This document shows positions 42,468 through 52,200 of a DNA stretch of 64,000 nucleotides, piece after piece; within the stretch, counting starts at the first letter, position 1, and every line of letters begins with the position of its first letter. The notes beneath the pieces are model-generated. The model saw only the letters and a list, made by a program, of their open reading frames with translations. It searched no databases and had not been told where the DNA came from. Location of the stretch: NCBI GenBank assembly GCA_025351825.1, contig JANXVE010000023.1, positions 29,739-93,738 on the forward strand, written 5' to 3'. Both the position numbers and the translations under genes were made by a program. Source of the stretch: Chamaesiphon sp. 341R_metabat_111 (GTDB lineage: Bacteria; Cyanobacteriota; Cyanobacteriia; Cyanobacteriales; Chamaesiphonaceae).

Positions 42468-43355
42468 ATGAATATTAGTAAGCAGTCTATTTTAAGTAAA
42501 GATTTAATTGAGCAGTTGTACGATTTACCGAGTATCAACAAGCTGGTGGAATCATCTTGCCAAGTAGCAGTTAGAGACCCCAAAGCAATGTATGTTTTTA
42601 TGCAACGTTATGTTCATTTTAATGGATATGCAGGTAGCTTAGTAGCGCGGTTAGCTAGCTCAATTGGTTTGTCTCGCGACCTATTTAATAACCCAGATTG
42701 TGGTGTAATTGATGAGGCAGATCGAGGGATGGAAATCGCCGCTAAGGTGATTGCTGCAACCATCGACGAACATGCTGATGAAGGTGCCAAATATGTCCCC
42801 CATCGGACATTAGCACAAGCAACGCTCAAGGCTGTTGGTAACTATGCTGGTTTGACTGAAACAGAGCGTAATGAAATTGCGGTTACGCCTGATTGGATGG
42901 TTGGCGTACTTGACGATTTGTTTAGAGGTTATCAAGGCGTTCCTGGTAATTCAGCAGCGTTGATTCGGGCGATGGGTTTCCATGTTGCTTCTGAAATTCT
43001 TGCCGATCGGGAATATGCCTTAATTGACAAAGTTGTTAGATACGATAATCGTGGTAAGGGCTTTGATGCCTTCCTGCGAACTAGTGATGGCAAAGTAAAA
43101 ATTAACGATCGACAGTTTAGTGCTTGGTACTGGATTGTTATTCATGGCAAACATCAAGGGTCTGGTGTGGAAGTCGAACACTTCGAGTGTGCTTTAGAGG
43201 CTTTGAATGTGGCCGCAGCATACAGACCAGAATCAGCTCAACAGATTCGTGAATACGCCCTGCAAGGTTTTTCGGACTTCGCAGAAATTCAGCAAAGACT
43301 GTTCAGAGAAATGGCGAAAGAATGTTCTGAGCTACGAGTTTTAGAACTAGTCTAA
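42468..43355 (+). CDS. Helical protein of unknown function
   Basis: 295 residues, predicted almost entirely helical, soluble. Conserved-looking segments are DPKAMYVFMQRYVHFNGYAG, EADRGMEIAAKVIAATIDEH and WYWIVIHGKHQGSGVEVEHF. The spacing of Glu and His (E...H near 95-105; H-x-x-x-H and E-x-E-H near 228-240) resembles heme-oxygenase-like diiron proteins, but this is only a guess from pattern. It ends with a strong intrinsic terminator at 43379-43410. Confidence 0.6.
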   Translation: MNISKQSILSKDLIEQLYDLPSINKLVESSCQVAVRDPKAMYVFMQRYVHFNGYAGSLVARLASSIGLSRDLFNNPDCGVIDEADRGMEIAAKVIAATIDEHADEGAKYVPHRTLAQATLKAVGNYAGLTETERNEIAVTPDWMVGVLDDLFRGYQGVPGNSAALIRAMGFHVASEILADREYALIDKVVRYDNRGKGFDAFLRTSDGKVKINDRQFSAWYWIVIHGKHQGSGVEVEHFECALEALNVAAAYRPESAQQIREYALQGFSDFAEIQQRLFREMAKECSELRVLELV

Positions 43356-43378
43356 TAATTTCCGCACAAATACTTCAA

Positions 43379-43410
43379 CCCTCTATCTCACACGGGATAG
43401 GGGGTTTTTT
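43379..43410 (+). terminator. Intrinsic terminator
   Basis: Nine-pair stem CCCTCTATC / GATAGGGGG (one G-T) with an 8-base loop, followed by six T. It is 24 bases after the stop of the helical protein gene. Confidence 0.88.
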
Positions 43411-43558
43411 ATCGAGTGCCTCCAAATATTTTACGACAGGATGGGACAAATTATTCTAGTTGTGGGTACTCTAATTGTAGAAGTAACCATTGATATGGAA
43501 ACCTACCCATCCAAAATTAAGAAGGCGATCTGTTGGCACAGATTCCAACTGAGATAAT

Positions 43559-44746
43559 ATGAATCGATCGATTGCTACCATCAACCAGTTTGCGTTCTCA
43601 GCGAGAGAACTACCCGCAAAACTCCTAGAATATATTCAGTCTGGGGCGACAGGCTATTGGCAACACGAATTCGATAGGTTGGCAGATCGACAACCAACCT
43701 TTTATTGGAATCTGGGTATTGCTCATGGTCAGATTCTGTACTCAGGTAATCGCATCTGGTCAGCACCGATGTTGCTCAGAGTCGCCGAGCGATATATTCC
43801 CAGCACTCGCAGTTCTGTCAAAACCCAGTTTGAGATAGTCAAGCGCAAGGTACAGGAGGAAAAATTAAACTCTGCCCAACTGTTTGCGATGATGAAACAG
43901 TCAAACATCATCACCGAAGCCCAACTACTAGAAGCTCTCCGCCTCAAGATTTTAAACGACCTCGATATCTATTTATTAATGGGTAGTGGATCGGCGAAAT
44001 TTATTGCTGGAGACATTGAAAATCATTTGCCAGTCAATGGCTTTAGCCCGATCGATCTACTGGATGAAGCAGAACAACGGCAGTTGCAATGGACACAGTT
44101 GAGAGCGCATGTACCCTCGATGAAGTTGTGTCCAGTTCTCGACGTAGAGGCTGTAGAAAAAGCTAATTTGCCTGATAGCCAGCGACAGCGGATTGAGAAA
44201 ATGGTGCAATCTGACAAACCCCTAAATGCAATCGCCGAAGGAATGGCTAGGGATAATCTTGAAGTCGCTCAGATGTTTGCCAAACTTGGCAGAATCGGCT
44301 TGGTGAAATTCCAACCACACCAGAAACATACCATCGCCACGGTGATGGTGATCGATGATTCACCAGTGCTGCTGTCACAGTTCAACCATTGGGTTTCGGC
44401 TTTGGGCTATGTGGTGACAACCTGTCAGGATGCAAAAAATGCGATCTCTGCCATCAAGCAAGCCAAACCCTCGGTGATTTTCATCGATATCAACATGCCA
44501 GAGATTTCAGGATTTGAGCTAGTCAAACAGATTAGGCAACAGCCAGATTTGCGGGCAATTCCCCTGACAATCCTCACTGGAGAACAAAAGCTCTCCAATA
44601 AGTGGCGGGCGCAGTGGAGTGGCTGTGAATTTCTGACGAAACCAATCACTACTGGAGGAATTGGTGACTTTCAAGTTCAGCTTGAGGAGTTGATTCCTCG
44701 ACTACTGAATCCAGCTCCAGCAAAAGTTGAAACCCACACTAACTAA
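43559..44746 (+). CDS. PATAN-domain response regulator (PatA/PixG-like)
   Basis: 395 residues. The N-terminal DUF4388/PATAN region spans about 1-160 (FSARELPAKLLEYIQSGATG, FYWNLGIAHGQILYSG). A helical middle follows. The receiver domain lies at about 265-385: VMVIDDSP, phosphoacceptor Asp in VIFIDINMPEISG, Thr in LTILTGEQ and Lys in FLTKPI, all present. PatA-type regulators are specific to cyanobacteria and often bind other response regulators or adenylate cyclase. First gene of the chemotaxis-like cluster (order as in pixGHIJL), 11 bases before the REC protein. Confidence 0.88.
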   Translation: MNRSIATINQFAFSARELPAKLLEYIQSGATGYWQHEFDRLADRQPTFYWNLGIAHGQILYSGNRIWSAPMLLRVAERYIPSTRSSVKTQFEIVKRKVQEEKLNSAQLFAMMKQSNIITEAQLLEALRLKILNDLDIYLLMGSGSAKFIAGDIENHLPVNGFSPIDLLDEAEQRQLQWTQLRAHVPSMKLCPVLDVEAVEKANLPDSQRQRIEKMVQSDKPLNAIAEGMARDNLEVAQMFAKLGRIGLVKFQPHQKHTIATVMVIDDSPVLLSQFNHWVSALGYVVTTCQDAKNAISAIKQAKPSVIFIDINMPEISGFELVKQIRQQPDLRAIPLTILTGEQKLSNKWRAQWSGCEFLTKPITTGGIGDFQVQLEELIPRLLNPAPAKVETHTN

Positions 44747-44757
44747 GTCAAGAAACC

Positions 44758-45120
44758 ATGAAATTTTTAATTATTGATGATAGTTCTGTAGACAGTCATG
44801 CTTTAGCTTCGATGCTCGAACAACTAGGGCATAAAGTCGATCGCTGTGAGAGCGCGACAGATGCCTTGGGTACTGTTGAAACTGGTGCGTATGATTCGGT
44901 TTTTTTAGACGTAGTCATGCCCGAACAAGATGGCTATAAGTTCTTGCGAACAGTCCGGCTCAATCCGGTGACAACCAAACAACATGTGGTGTTTTGCTCT
45001 AGCAAGAAGACACCATTAGAAATTAACTACGGTGTGCAACGAGCTGGTGCCAATGACTATCTACCCAAGCCAGTTAGTCCTGAAAGTATCGAGCGAGTTC
45101 TTGCCAAAATTGCTACTTAG
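44758..45120 (+). CDS. CheY-like single-domain response regulator (PixH/PilH-like)
   Basis: 120 residues. LIIDDSSVDSHALASML, phosphoacceptor Asp in VFLDVVMPEQDGYKFL, Ser/Thr region FCSSKKTPLE and Lys in DYLPKPVSPESIERV. Complete receiver domain with no output domain. Probably phosphorylated by the CheA at 54169. Immediately follows the PATAN regulator. Confidence 0.9.
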   Translation: MKFLIIDDSSVDSHALASMLEQLGHKVDRCESATDALGTVETGAYDSVFLDVVMPEQDGYKFLRTVRLNPVTTKQHVVFCSSKKTPLEINYGVQRAGANDYLPKPVSPESIERVLAKIAT

Positions 45121-45270
45121 GAATTGTGTTTGAATTATTGCGTAGATCTTTACTCCACCCCAACCCTACCTCTTATCAAATGTTTTGCTCTGTACTGTTC
45201 GGGTGTTCCGACAGTGAAGCAAATCAAGCAAGAGAGGGGCAAGAAACTTCCCAACTGCTAACTTGCTGCC

Positions 45271-45744
45271 ATGACTACAACTATCGACAATCTTATTCCA
45301 GTAGGTACCGAGCAAGCCTCACTAGCCGATCGATTTATCCTAACTCAGGTCGAACGCCAAACCCTGGTATTTCCGGCAACTTGGGTCGCTGAAATTTTGC
45401 GGGTCGATCGATCTCAGATCCTGAATTTACCTTTCTATGATTCCTTACTAGTCGGAATTGCCAACTACAACGGTCAGATGACCCCACTGATTGCGGCGGC
45501 TAGATTGCTGGAGCTAGAGCAGTTTATTGTGCCAGAGCAAGTGATTGTAGTGCGACTAAATCGAGCGGCAGGACAGTTGGAAAATGTCGGAATTATTGTC
45601 GATCGAGTGGTTGGTAATATTACTAGACCAGAATTACCAGCCGATCTATTTACCACAAGTCGGTCAGAGTCAATGGTGATGATGCATTCGGTATTGGTAC
45701 CAACTGGTTTATGGCAACCACAATACTGGTCAGTAAATAACTAA
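45271..45744 (+). CDS. CheW-like coupling protein (PixI/PilI-like)
   Basis: 157 residues, one CheW domain: FILTQVERQTLVFPATWVAE, PFYDSLLVGIANYNGQMTPL, and VGIIVDRVVGNITRPELP. It should connect the MCP-like proteins to CheA. 150 bases after the REC gene. The MCP and CheA genes resume only at 50.3 kb, after the binding protein and the NRPS-like gene. Confidence 0.85.
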   Translation: MTTTIDNLIPVGTEQASLADRFILTQVERQTLVFPATWVAEILRVDRSQILNLPFYDSLLVGIANYNGQMTPLIAAARLLELEQFIVPEQVIVVRLNRAAGQLENVGIIVDRVVGNITRPELPADLFTTSRSESMVMMHSVLVPTGLWQPQYWSVNN

Positions 45745-45792
45745 ACCAGTAGTTTTTTAAGAACACTCACTTTAACATCAAAACATAAGATT

Positions 45793-46824
45793 ATGCGTAG
45801 AAGAACATTAATTAAATCATCAGCTTTATTTGGATTAGGTGCTTTGGGCACTAGTGTATTTAGTGCCTGCACCAATCCAGATTCGGCGACTAGTCCCACT
45901 GTCAATAATACGCCGAGTGCCAGTCTTCAGCCGTTGAGAGTTGGCGTACTCAATTGGTTTGGGTGTGAAGGTATGTTGATGGCTGACAAAAAAAATCTGT
46001 TTACCGCAGAAGGGATTAAAGTCGAACAAAAATATTTTGCCTCACCAACTGAAATCAATGATTTGTTTCTCGCTGGCAAACTAGATTTGGCAGCAATGGT
46101 AGCGACAGATCCAATTATACTCACGCTCAAAATGCCGGATATCAAGACAATCTACGTTACCGATTATTCTGGTGATGTAGATGGGATCTTAGCCAGCAAA
46201 AAGATTACTAAACCAGAAGACCTGCGGGGCAAAAAAGTTGCCTGTGAGGATGTGCCATATGAGCTAATTTTCCTGGGTGAATTTCTGAAGTTGGGTGGGA
46301 TGACTGCCAAAGATGTCCAGCTTGTCCCCTTGACAGCCGAAGAAGGTGCCAAGGCTTTTGCCGCAGGTAAAGTTGATGCAGTAGTAACTTATGACCCATA
46401 TCTGGGTAAAGCACTCAAGCAACGTAAGGACGCTCATCAGATCTTTTCTGCGAAATCAACCAGCATTATTCCTAACGCGATCGCCGCTCCAGCTAAGACG
46501 ATCGATGCCCGTCGTCAGGATATCTTGGCATATCTGCGAGCCGTAGACAAAGGGCTAAAGTTTTCGGCCGCCAATCGCAAAGAGGCTGACGATCTGATGG
46601 CAAAATGGTTGGCAGTCAGTCTACCAGAAATCGCCGATCAGCGTTCCAAAATTTATATTCTCGATATTGTCAAAAATAAAGTTGATGCTTTCAACCCCAG
46701 CAGTTCACTAAATGTCGAAAGCAGCATTAGATCTGGTGGGAAAATTCTGATGGAGAACGGTAAGGTGAAAAAGTTAGCTGAGGCAGCTACTTTAATAGAT
46801 GGCTCTTTGATTAAAGCCTTATAG
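45793..46824 (+). CDS. NMT1/SsuA-type solute-binding lipoprotein
   Basis: 343 residues. MRRRTLIKSSALFGLGALG is a twin-Arg-like start (RRRT) with a hydrophobic core and a lipobox SAC before NPDSATS, so probably a lipoprotein. The domain is of the NMT1/SsuA/ThiY kind: GVLNWFGCEGMLMADKKNLF, GKLDLAAMVATDPIILTLKM, DLRGKKVACEDVPYELIFLG, KVDAVVTYDPY. No ABC permease or ATPase is nearby. Placed 48 bases after CheW, it may present a ligand to the MCPs; this is inference. Ends with a terminator at 46901-46930. Confidence 0.87.
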   Translation: MRRRTLIKSSALFGLGALGTSVFSACTNPDSATSPTVNNTPSASLQPLRVGVLNWFGCEGMLMADKKNLFTAEGIKVEQKYFASPTEINDLFLAGKLDLAAMVATDPIILTLKMPDIKTIYVTDYSGDVDGILASKKITKPEDLRGKKVACEDVPYELIFLGEFLKLGGMTAKDVQLVPLTAEEGAKAFAAGKVDAVVTYDPYLGKALKQRKDAHQIFSAKSTSIIPNAIAAPAKTIDARRQDILAYLRAVDKGLKFSAANRKEADDLMAKWLAVSLPEIADQRSKIYILDIVKNKVDAFNPSSSLNVESSIRSGGKILMENGKVKKLAEAATLIDGSLIKAL

Positions 46825-46900
46825 AACTAGTTAGTATAAAACAGTAAAGTTTGACTAGAATTAGTCGCTTTTACCATTCCCAATCGATCTCAAATATTTG

Positions 46901-46930
46901 AAAACCCTGCGTGATTAGCCAGGGTTTTTT
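46901..46930 (+). terminator. Intrinsic terminator after the binding lipoprotein
   Basis: AAAACCCTG (46901-46909), 10-base loop, CAGGGTTTT with two further T. It isolates the NRPS-like gene from the upstream chemotaxis genes. Confidence 0.85.
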
Positions 46931-47025
46931 GCTGTGGGAATTACAAATTTTGTTTTTGTCCTGATTCCAGCTTGAATCAATTGAATAAAGTGAGTGATTG
47001 CCAAATTCAAGCGTGAGATCGAATC

Positions 47026-47031
47026 AGGAGG
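47026..47031 (+). promoter_or_regulatory. Strong Shine-Dalgarno site AGGAGG of the NRPS-like gene
   Basis: AGGAGG followed by six bases and ATG (47038). Perfect complementarity to the 16S 3' end is unusual in this window, so this gene is probably translated well. Confidence 0.75.
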
Positions 47032-47037
47032 ACAACT

Positions 47038-50000
47038 ATGTCAGATGCTAAAGCCAATAATTTAATCCATCAGCTAGTAGAACAACAAGTTTTAAAGACT
47101 CCAACGGCGATCGCCGTTACATTTCAAGGTCAACAGTTGACGTATCAGGAACTGGATCAAAAAGCTAATCAGCTTGCCCATTACCTGCAATCTTTGGGTG
47201 TTGAATCAGAGACACTGGTGGGAGTATGCATTGAACGATCGCTAGAGATGCTGATTGCTCTACTGGCAGTACTCAAAGCAGGTGGAGCCTATGTGCCCCT
47301 CGATCCCAGCTATCCAACCGATCGACTGGCATTTATGCTGGAAGACTCGGCATTACCAATTTTATTAACTGAACAGGCTCAACTAGCGAACTTGCCGCAA
47401 TCGGCGGCGCGACTGGTGGTACTAGAAACCGATCGAGCAGAGATCGATCGTCAGCCGCTCGATCGGGTGGTCAGTGCCGCCACTCCAGACAATGTTGCCT
47501 ATACAATCTATACCTCTGGCTCTACAGGTAAACCCAAGGGTGTCCAGGTCTTGCACGGTGGGGTGGTCAATTTCCTGATTTCGATGTTGACAGCTCCGGG
47601 TTTAACCGCCGCTGATACCTTATTGGCAGTAACAACTATTTCATTTGATATTGCTGTTTTAGAATTATTTTTACCGCTGATTGCTGGTGCCAAAATCGAG
47701 CTAGTCAGTCGGGAAGTGGCTGCCGATGGTTTGCGTCTGGCTGAAGCGATCGCGGCATCTGGGACGACCTTCATGCAGGCGACTCCGGCTACCTGGAGAT
47801 TGCTACTGGCAACTGGCTGGCAAGGTGACAAGGGACTCAAAGTCCTCAGCGGCGGCGAAGCGATGATTCGGAGTCTAGCCGATCGCTTGATGGAGTGCTG
47901 TGGGTCGCTGTGGAATATGTATGGCCCGACTGAAACGACGATTTGGTCGGCGGTTTATCAAGTTCAACCAGGTACCGCAGCGGTGTCGATCGGTCAGCCG
48001 ATCGCCAATACCCAAATCTACATCATCGACCAAGGCTGTCAACGGCGCACTGACACGCTCAGAGCCATGGCTGATGGTCAAGCGGGTGAATTACATATCG
48101 GTGGAGATGGATTAGCGCGGGGTTATCTCAATCGGGCGGAAATGACTGCCCAGCGGTTTGTGCCAGATCCGTTCAGTTCCAATCCCGATGCCCGCCTCTA
48201 CAAGACCGGAGACTTGGCGCGGATCGGTGCCGATGGCAACATTGAGTTTATTGGTCGCGTCGATAACCAGGTCAAGATTCGGGGTCATCGGATCGAGCTA
48301 GGCGATATCGAAGCAGCGATCTGTCAATACGTGGAGATCCGTGAAGCTGCGGTGATCACCCGCGAAGATAATGTCGGTGAAAAACAATTAGTTGCCTATC
48401 TGGTCGCTCCCGCTAGCCAGAATCTCTATCCGAAATTACGTGCTTACCTCAAAGAAAAATTACCAGAATACATGGTACCAGCGGTGTTTGTGATGATGGA
48501 TAAATTCCCGCTCACCCCCAATGGCAAAGTCGATCGACGTGCATTGCCAGCACCTAGTTCAGACCGCCCCGATCTAGAGGTGGCAATGGTCGAGCCGGCT
48601 AATCCGATCGAACGAGATCTAGCCCAGATCTGGAGTCAATTACTGGGAATTACACCGATCGGGATTAATGATAATTTCTTTGACTTAGGTGGTCATTCCC
48701 TGTTCATCGCTCAAATGATGACCCAAGTTGAGGCAACTTTCGCCGTGAAGTTACCTTTGAGCGAGCTATTTACCGCACCAACCGTCGCAGGTCTAGCACA
48801 GTCGATCGTCAATGCCCGCCAACCGCAGACTTGCTCAGACTCATTCAATTTCGACCAGTTATTGGCAGATGCCGAGCTAGATCCGAGCATCTATCCCGAA
48901 ACTCCTGGCGTTGATGTCGATCGAGTGCCCCAAAATATCCTGCTGACTGGGGCAACTGGATTCTTGGGCGCGTTCCTGCTCGATCGACTGCTAGAATCGA
49001 CCACGGCTAATATTTATTGCCTAGTCAGATGCTCTAGTCTCAAAGTTGGCACCCAAAAACTTCAGCTCAACCTGGAGCGATATGGGCTGACGACAGCAGC
49101 CCAAAACCCTCGCGCGATCGTCTTTCCTGGCGATTTAGCCGAACCCCGCTTTGGTTTAACTGAGTCAGAATTTGAGCAACTAGCTGGTCAAATCGACCTG
49201 ATTTACCACAACGGAGCCTATGTCAACTTAGTTTATCCCTATGCGGCAATGCGGGCGATCAATGTGCTGGGTACTCAAGAAATCTTGAGATTAGCGAGTC
49301 AAGTCAAAGTCAAACCAGTCCATTTTGTCTCGACGATGGATGTGTTCCAGTCAGCCTATCACAGTCAACTGCCAGAACTAGCCGAAGACGAGCTGTTCCC
49401 TGCCAATGAGTTGCCGGGTAGTGGCTACGCCCAAACCAAGTGGGTTGCCGAAAAACTGGTCAAAGCTGCTCACGATCGCGGTATTCCCACCTGTATTCAC
49501 CGACCCGGCATGATCGTCGGTCACAGTCAGACTGGCTATTCCAATACTGAAGATACCATCAGCCGATTGATCGCAGGATTGATTCAGTTGCGACTTGCGC
49601 CGGATCTGGAACTGCCAATGCACCTGACTCCGGTGGATTATTTCACTCAAGCGATCGTGCAATTAGCCAGTCAGCCTCAAAATTGGGGCAAGGCTTTCCA
49701 CTACAGCAATCCGCACGCACTCTCACTAGCCGAGCTAGTTGACTATGGTCGATCGCGCAACTATGAGCTACAGAAATTGGACTACGATCGCTGGTTGCAG
49801 GCGTTGATCGATTTAGATCCCACTCAAGATAATGCCCTCAAGCCACTAATCCCAATTTTGAGTACTGCTAATGTGGCTTATTCACATTATCTACAGGTTC
49901 TAAATCTTCCTAATGTTGGCCGTCAAAATGTCATCGCTGGTCTGGAGACCACTGAGATTAGTTGTCCGGTGTTAACCACGGATCTGTTGAAAGTATATTT

Positions 50001-50121
50001 TGACTTTCTGATTCAAAGTGGCTGCCTCGCCACCGCGACACCGCCATCAACGCTGTCGATCTCCGAATTACTAAAGCTACCACTACCAGCCGCAGATCCT
50101 GAATTAGCGGTAACAATCTAG
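47038..50121 (+). CDS. NRPS-like protein, A-PCP-reductase
   Basis: 1027 residues. The adenylation domain (about 15-500) has YTSGSTGKPKGV, YGPTE and PNGKVDRRALP. The carrier (about 525-600) has FFDLGGHSLFIAQM. The thioester reductase domain (about 640-1000) begins NILLTGATGFLGAFLL, the NADPH site, and has the SDR-type Tyr/Lys in GYAQTKWVAEKL. Reading the binding-pocket positions against GrsA gives D-I-L-Q-L-G-M-I-W. This is close to the glycine code DILQLGLIW. The expected reaction is activation of an amino acid and release as an aldehyde. No condensation domain or phosphopantetheinyl transferase is nearby. It lies between two terminators inside the chemotaxis cluster. Confidence 0.9.
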   Translation: MSDAKANNLIHQLVEQQVLKTPTAIAVTFQGQQLTYQELDQKANQLAHYLQSLGVESETLVGVCIERSLEMLIALLAVLKAGGAYVPLDPSYPTDRLAFMLEDSALPILLTEQAQLANLPQSAARLVVLETDRAEIDRQPLDRVVSAATPDNVAYTIYTSGSTGKPKGVQVLHGGVVNFLISMLTAPGLTAADTLLAVTTISFDIAVLELFLPLIAGAKIELVSREVAADGLRLAEAIAASGTTFMQATPATWRLLLATGWQGDKGLKVLSGGEAMIRSLADRLMECCGSLWNMYGPTETTIWSAVYQVQPGTAAVSIGQPIANTQIYIIDQGCQRRTDTLRAMADGQAGELHIGGDGLARGYLNRAEMTAQRFVPDPFSSNPDARLYKTGDLARIGADGNIEFIGRVDNQVKIRGHRIELGDIEAAICQYVEIREAAVITREDNVGEKQLVAYLVAPASQNLYPKLRAYLKEKLPEYMVPAVFVMMDKFPLTPNGKVDRRALPAPSSDRPDLEVAMVEPANPIERDLAQIWSQLLGITPIGINDNFFDLGGHSLFIAQMMTQVEATFAVKLPLSELFTAPTVAGLAQSIVNARQPQTCSDSFNFDQLLADAELDPSIYPETPGVDVDRVPQNILLTGATGFLGAFLLDRLLESTTANIYCLVRCSSLKVGTQKLQLNLERYGLTTAAQNPRAIVFPGDLAEPRFGLTESEFEQLAGQIDLIYHNGAYVNLVYPYAAMRAINVLGTQEILRLASQVKVKPVHFVSTMDVFQSAYHSQLPELAEDELFPANELPGSGYAQTKWVAEKLVKAAHDRGIPTCIHRPGMIVGHSQTGYSNTEDTISRLIAGLIQLRLAPDLELPMHLTPVDYFTQAIVQLASQPQNWGKAFHYSNPHALSLAELVDYGRSRNYELQKLDYDRWLQALIDLDPTQDNALKPLIPILSTANVAYSHYLQVLNLPNVGRQNVIAGLETTEISCPVLTTDLLKVYFDFLIQSGCLATATPPSTLSISELLKLPLPAADPELAVTI

Positions 50122-50170
50122 CCAATCGCGCTCTCCCCATCTCTTAAATTTAGCAATCATTACCGATCGA

Positions 50171-50197
50171 ACCAAGTATTAAACCACTTGGTTTTTT
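50171..50197 (+). terminator. Intrinsic terminator after the NRPS-like gene
   Basis: ACCAAGT, 8-base spacer, ACTTGGT followed by TTTTT. It closes the NRPS-like transcription unit before the MCP genes. Confidence 0.85.
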
Positions 50198-50322
50198 AGT
50201 TGCGACACCGCTGAGAAATTGACACCATGCTGACCATAGTAATTCACTAAATTTTGGTGGGTACCCTAAATAATAAGCATAACTTTTTCGATCCTAGCTC
50301 GAATTTAGTCAAACACCCCAGT

Positions 50323-52164
50323 ATGAATAACACTAATCTACCAAGTCTCCAGAAATTCCAGCAGTTTGTTCGAGCAAATTTAGTCAGGGCGATTATCTCC
50401 TCAGCTTGTCTGAACTTGGGATTGACCGGAGCTGCAACTTGGAATGTGTGGAATGCTTCTCAAAATCTTAAGGTCACAGTCGAACGCCAAACCAATCTTC
50501 AAGAATTAAGTAGTCGGATCGCTTTTTTGGACTCGGCACTTTCCCAAAATATGGTGTTTACGCCTGGTCAACAATTATGGCAGAAACGCTACACCAACAG
50601 TACTTTCGATCTTCAGAAAGCCACAACAGCATTGGCGCAAGATCTACCGCCGAACGTCAAGGATATTTTCGAGCAAGCCAATGCCTCGATGAAACAGCTC
50701 ATCAGCTTGGAAACACAGATCGATCGATTGGTGAAAGCACGTCAATTGGAGCCAGCGGCAGCAATTGTTAACGGTACTGAGTATGGGCGCGAAAAGAAGT
50801 TTTATGTCGAGAGTGCCCAGACGATCGTCGCCAAAACCAAAGAAAATATCAATGGTCAGATTCAATCGCAGCGATCGGCTCTAGATTTTGCGATCGCTCT
50901 AGCAACGATCGGGTTGGGTTTATTAGCGGTGACTAGTATCGGTACTGTCTTAGCTGTTCGGGGCTATATTCGAGATCGACAGTTGGGACAAGCCGCTCTA
51001 GAAACTTCGCAACAAGATCTGTTGATCGTCAATATGAGCTTGGCAAATGAAGCCAGAGATCGCCAAGCCCAAGCAGAATCAATTCGTACCGAAAATGAAC
51101 AGCTCCAAGCCGATGTCGGTGAATTGCTAGATGTCGTGAGTGAGATTGAATCTGGTAATCTCACTGTACAGGCACATGTCAACGATCGAGCCACTGGACT
51201 AGTAAGTGATACGCTCAACCGATTAGTTGAAACATTGGGTCAAACTTTGCGCCAAGTATCCATCGCCGCTAATCGGGTTGATGATAACAGTCAGACTCAA
51301 AAAGAGCTAGCAGCAACCGTCACCCAAAATACTGGTAAGCAAACCGCAGAAGTTGGCCAAATGCTCCTGCTGACCCAGAATGTCCGTCGATCGGCTCAAA
51401 ATACGATGCAGCAGTTGATTGAAATCAATCGATCGCTAGTCACACTCCAATCATCGGTGACAGCAGGGCAGGGAACGATTTCTGGTCTCGATCGAGAAAT
51501 TGATGTCTTGCAAGCAGGTAGCGATCGGATCGTCCAAGAAATCAAAACCCTGGGTGAATTCGTGGGTCTATCTGACAAATTCGTTCAGGATCAAGGGGAA
51601 ATCGTGACGCAGACGCAGATTTTGGCACTCAACGCCTCCCTAGTAGCGGCTAGAGCCGCCGAGCAACGTGACCCCAAGCTGTTTGCCAGTGTAGCCCGAG
51701 AGTTTGAACTAATTGCGACCCAAGTCAGTCAACTCGCGCAACAGACCAGCGAAGGCTTGGTCAGTCTAGAACAACGCAATACTCAGATTCACAAAGTTGT
51801 GTCATCTGTAGATACCGATGTTCAGAAATTAGGCGGCTTGGTAAATACTTTTACTCAAGGTGTCAAGCAAGCGAGTGATGTTTTTACGACAGTTCAAGCG
51901 GTAACAGCCCAAGCAGTAGAGTCCGGCAACATGGTGTCCACCGCCAGTCAACAAATTGTAACTGCGACAGACTCTACAACTGCGGCGATCGAATCAATCT
52001 CCTCCCTCAGTCAAGAAATCTCCGATCAGTCTCAGGATGCCCAACAGCTTGGCGATCGACTAAATATTCTCTCCACCGATCTACTCGAAAACATTCAGAT
52101 CTTCAAGTTACCAGCTCTACCAGCAGCAGAGCCTAGCGATCGCAAACTTGCCATCTCAGTCTAG
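50323..52164 (+). CDS. MCP-like signal transducer 1 (PixJ/PilJ-like)
   Basis: 613 residues from ATG 50323; a TTG at 50254 would add 23 unlikely residues. TM1 is near IISSACLNLGLTGAATW, a short extracytoplasmic helical part follows (residues 45-185), TM2 is near FAIALATIGLGLLAVTSIGT. A HAMP domain follows (around 265-320; VVSEIESGNLTVQAHVNDR). The signalling tip reads TQILALNASLVAARAAEQRD in place of the classical long conserved hairpin, as in other cyanobacterial receptors. It is a tandem paralogue of the next gene, 36 bases downstream. Confidence 0.85.
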   Translation: MNNTNLPSLQKFQQFVRANLVRAIISSACLNLGLTGAATWNVWNASQNLKVTVERQTNLQELSSRIAFLDSALSQNMVFTPGQQLWQKRYTNSTFDLQKATTALAQDLPPNVKDIFEQANASMKQLISLETQIDRLVKARQLEPAAAIVNGTEYGREKKFYVESAQTIVAKTKENINGQIQSQRSALDFAIALATIGLGLLAVTSIGTVLAVRGYIRDRQLGQAALETSQQDLLIVNMSLANEARDRQAQAESIRTENEQLQADVGELLDVVSEIESGNLTVQAHVNDRATGLVSDTLNRLVETLGQTLRQVSIAANRVDDNSQTQKELAATVTQNTGKQTAEVGQMLLLTQNVRRSAQNTMQQLIEINRSLVTLQSSVTAGQGTISGLDREIDVLQAGSDRIVQEIKTLGEFVGLSDKFVQDQGEIVTQTQILALNASLVAARAAEQRDPKLFASVAREFELIATQVSQLAQQTSEGLVSLEQRNTQIHKVVSSVDTDVQKLGGLVNTFTQGVKQASDVFTTVQAVTAQAVESGNMVSTASQQIVTATDSTTAAIESISSLSQEISDQSQDAQQLGDRLNILSTDLLENIQIFKLPALPAAEPSDRKLAISV

Positions 52165-52200
52165 TAATTCCTAATTTTTTGCAGCTACCACCCAAGATTT

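Noticed and set aside
45126..45392. Plus-strand open frame between the REC and CheW genes
   Set aside because: It runs into cheW in a different frame and has low-complexity, Ser/Arg-rich composition.
208..50121. One biosynthetic cluster joining the two NRPS-like genes
   Set aside because: They are 44 kb apart, have complete but different release domains, and no shared tailoring or transport genes lie between them.
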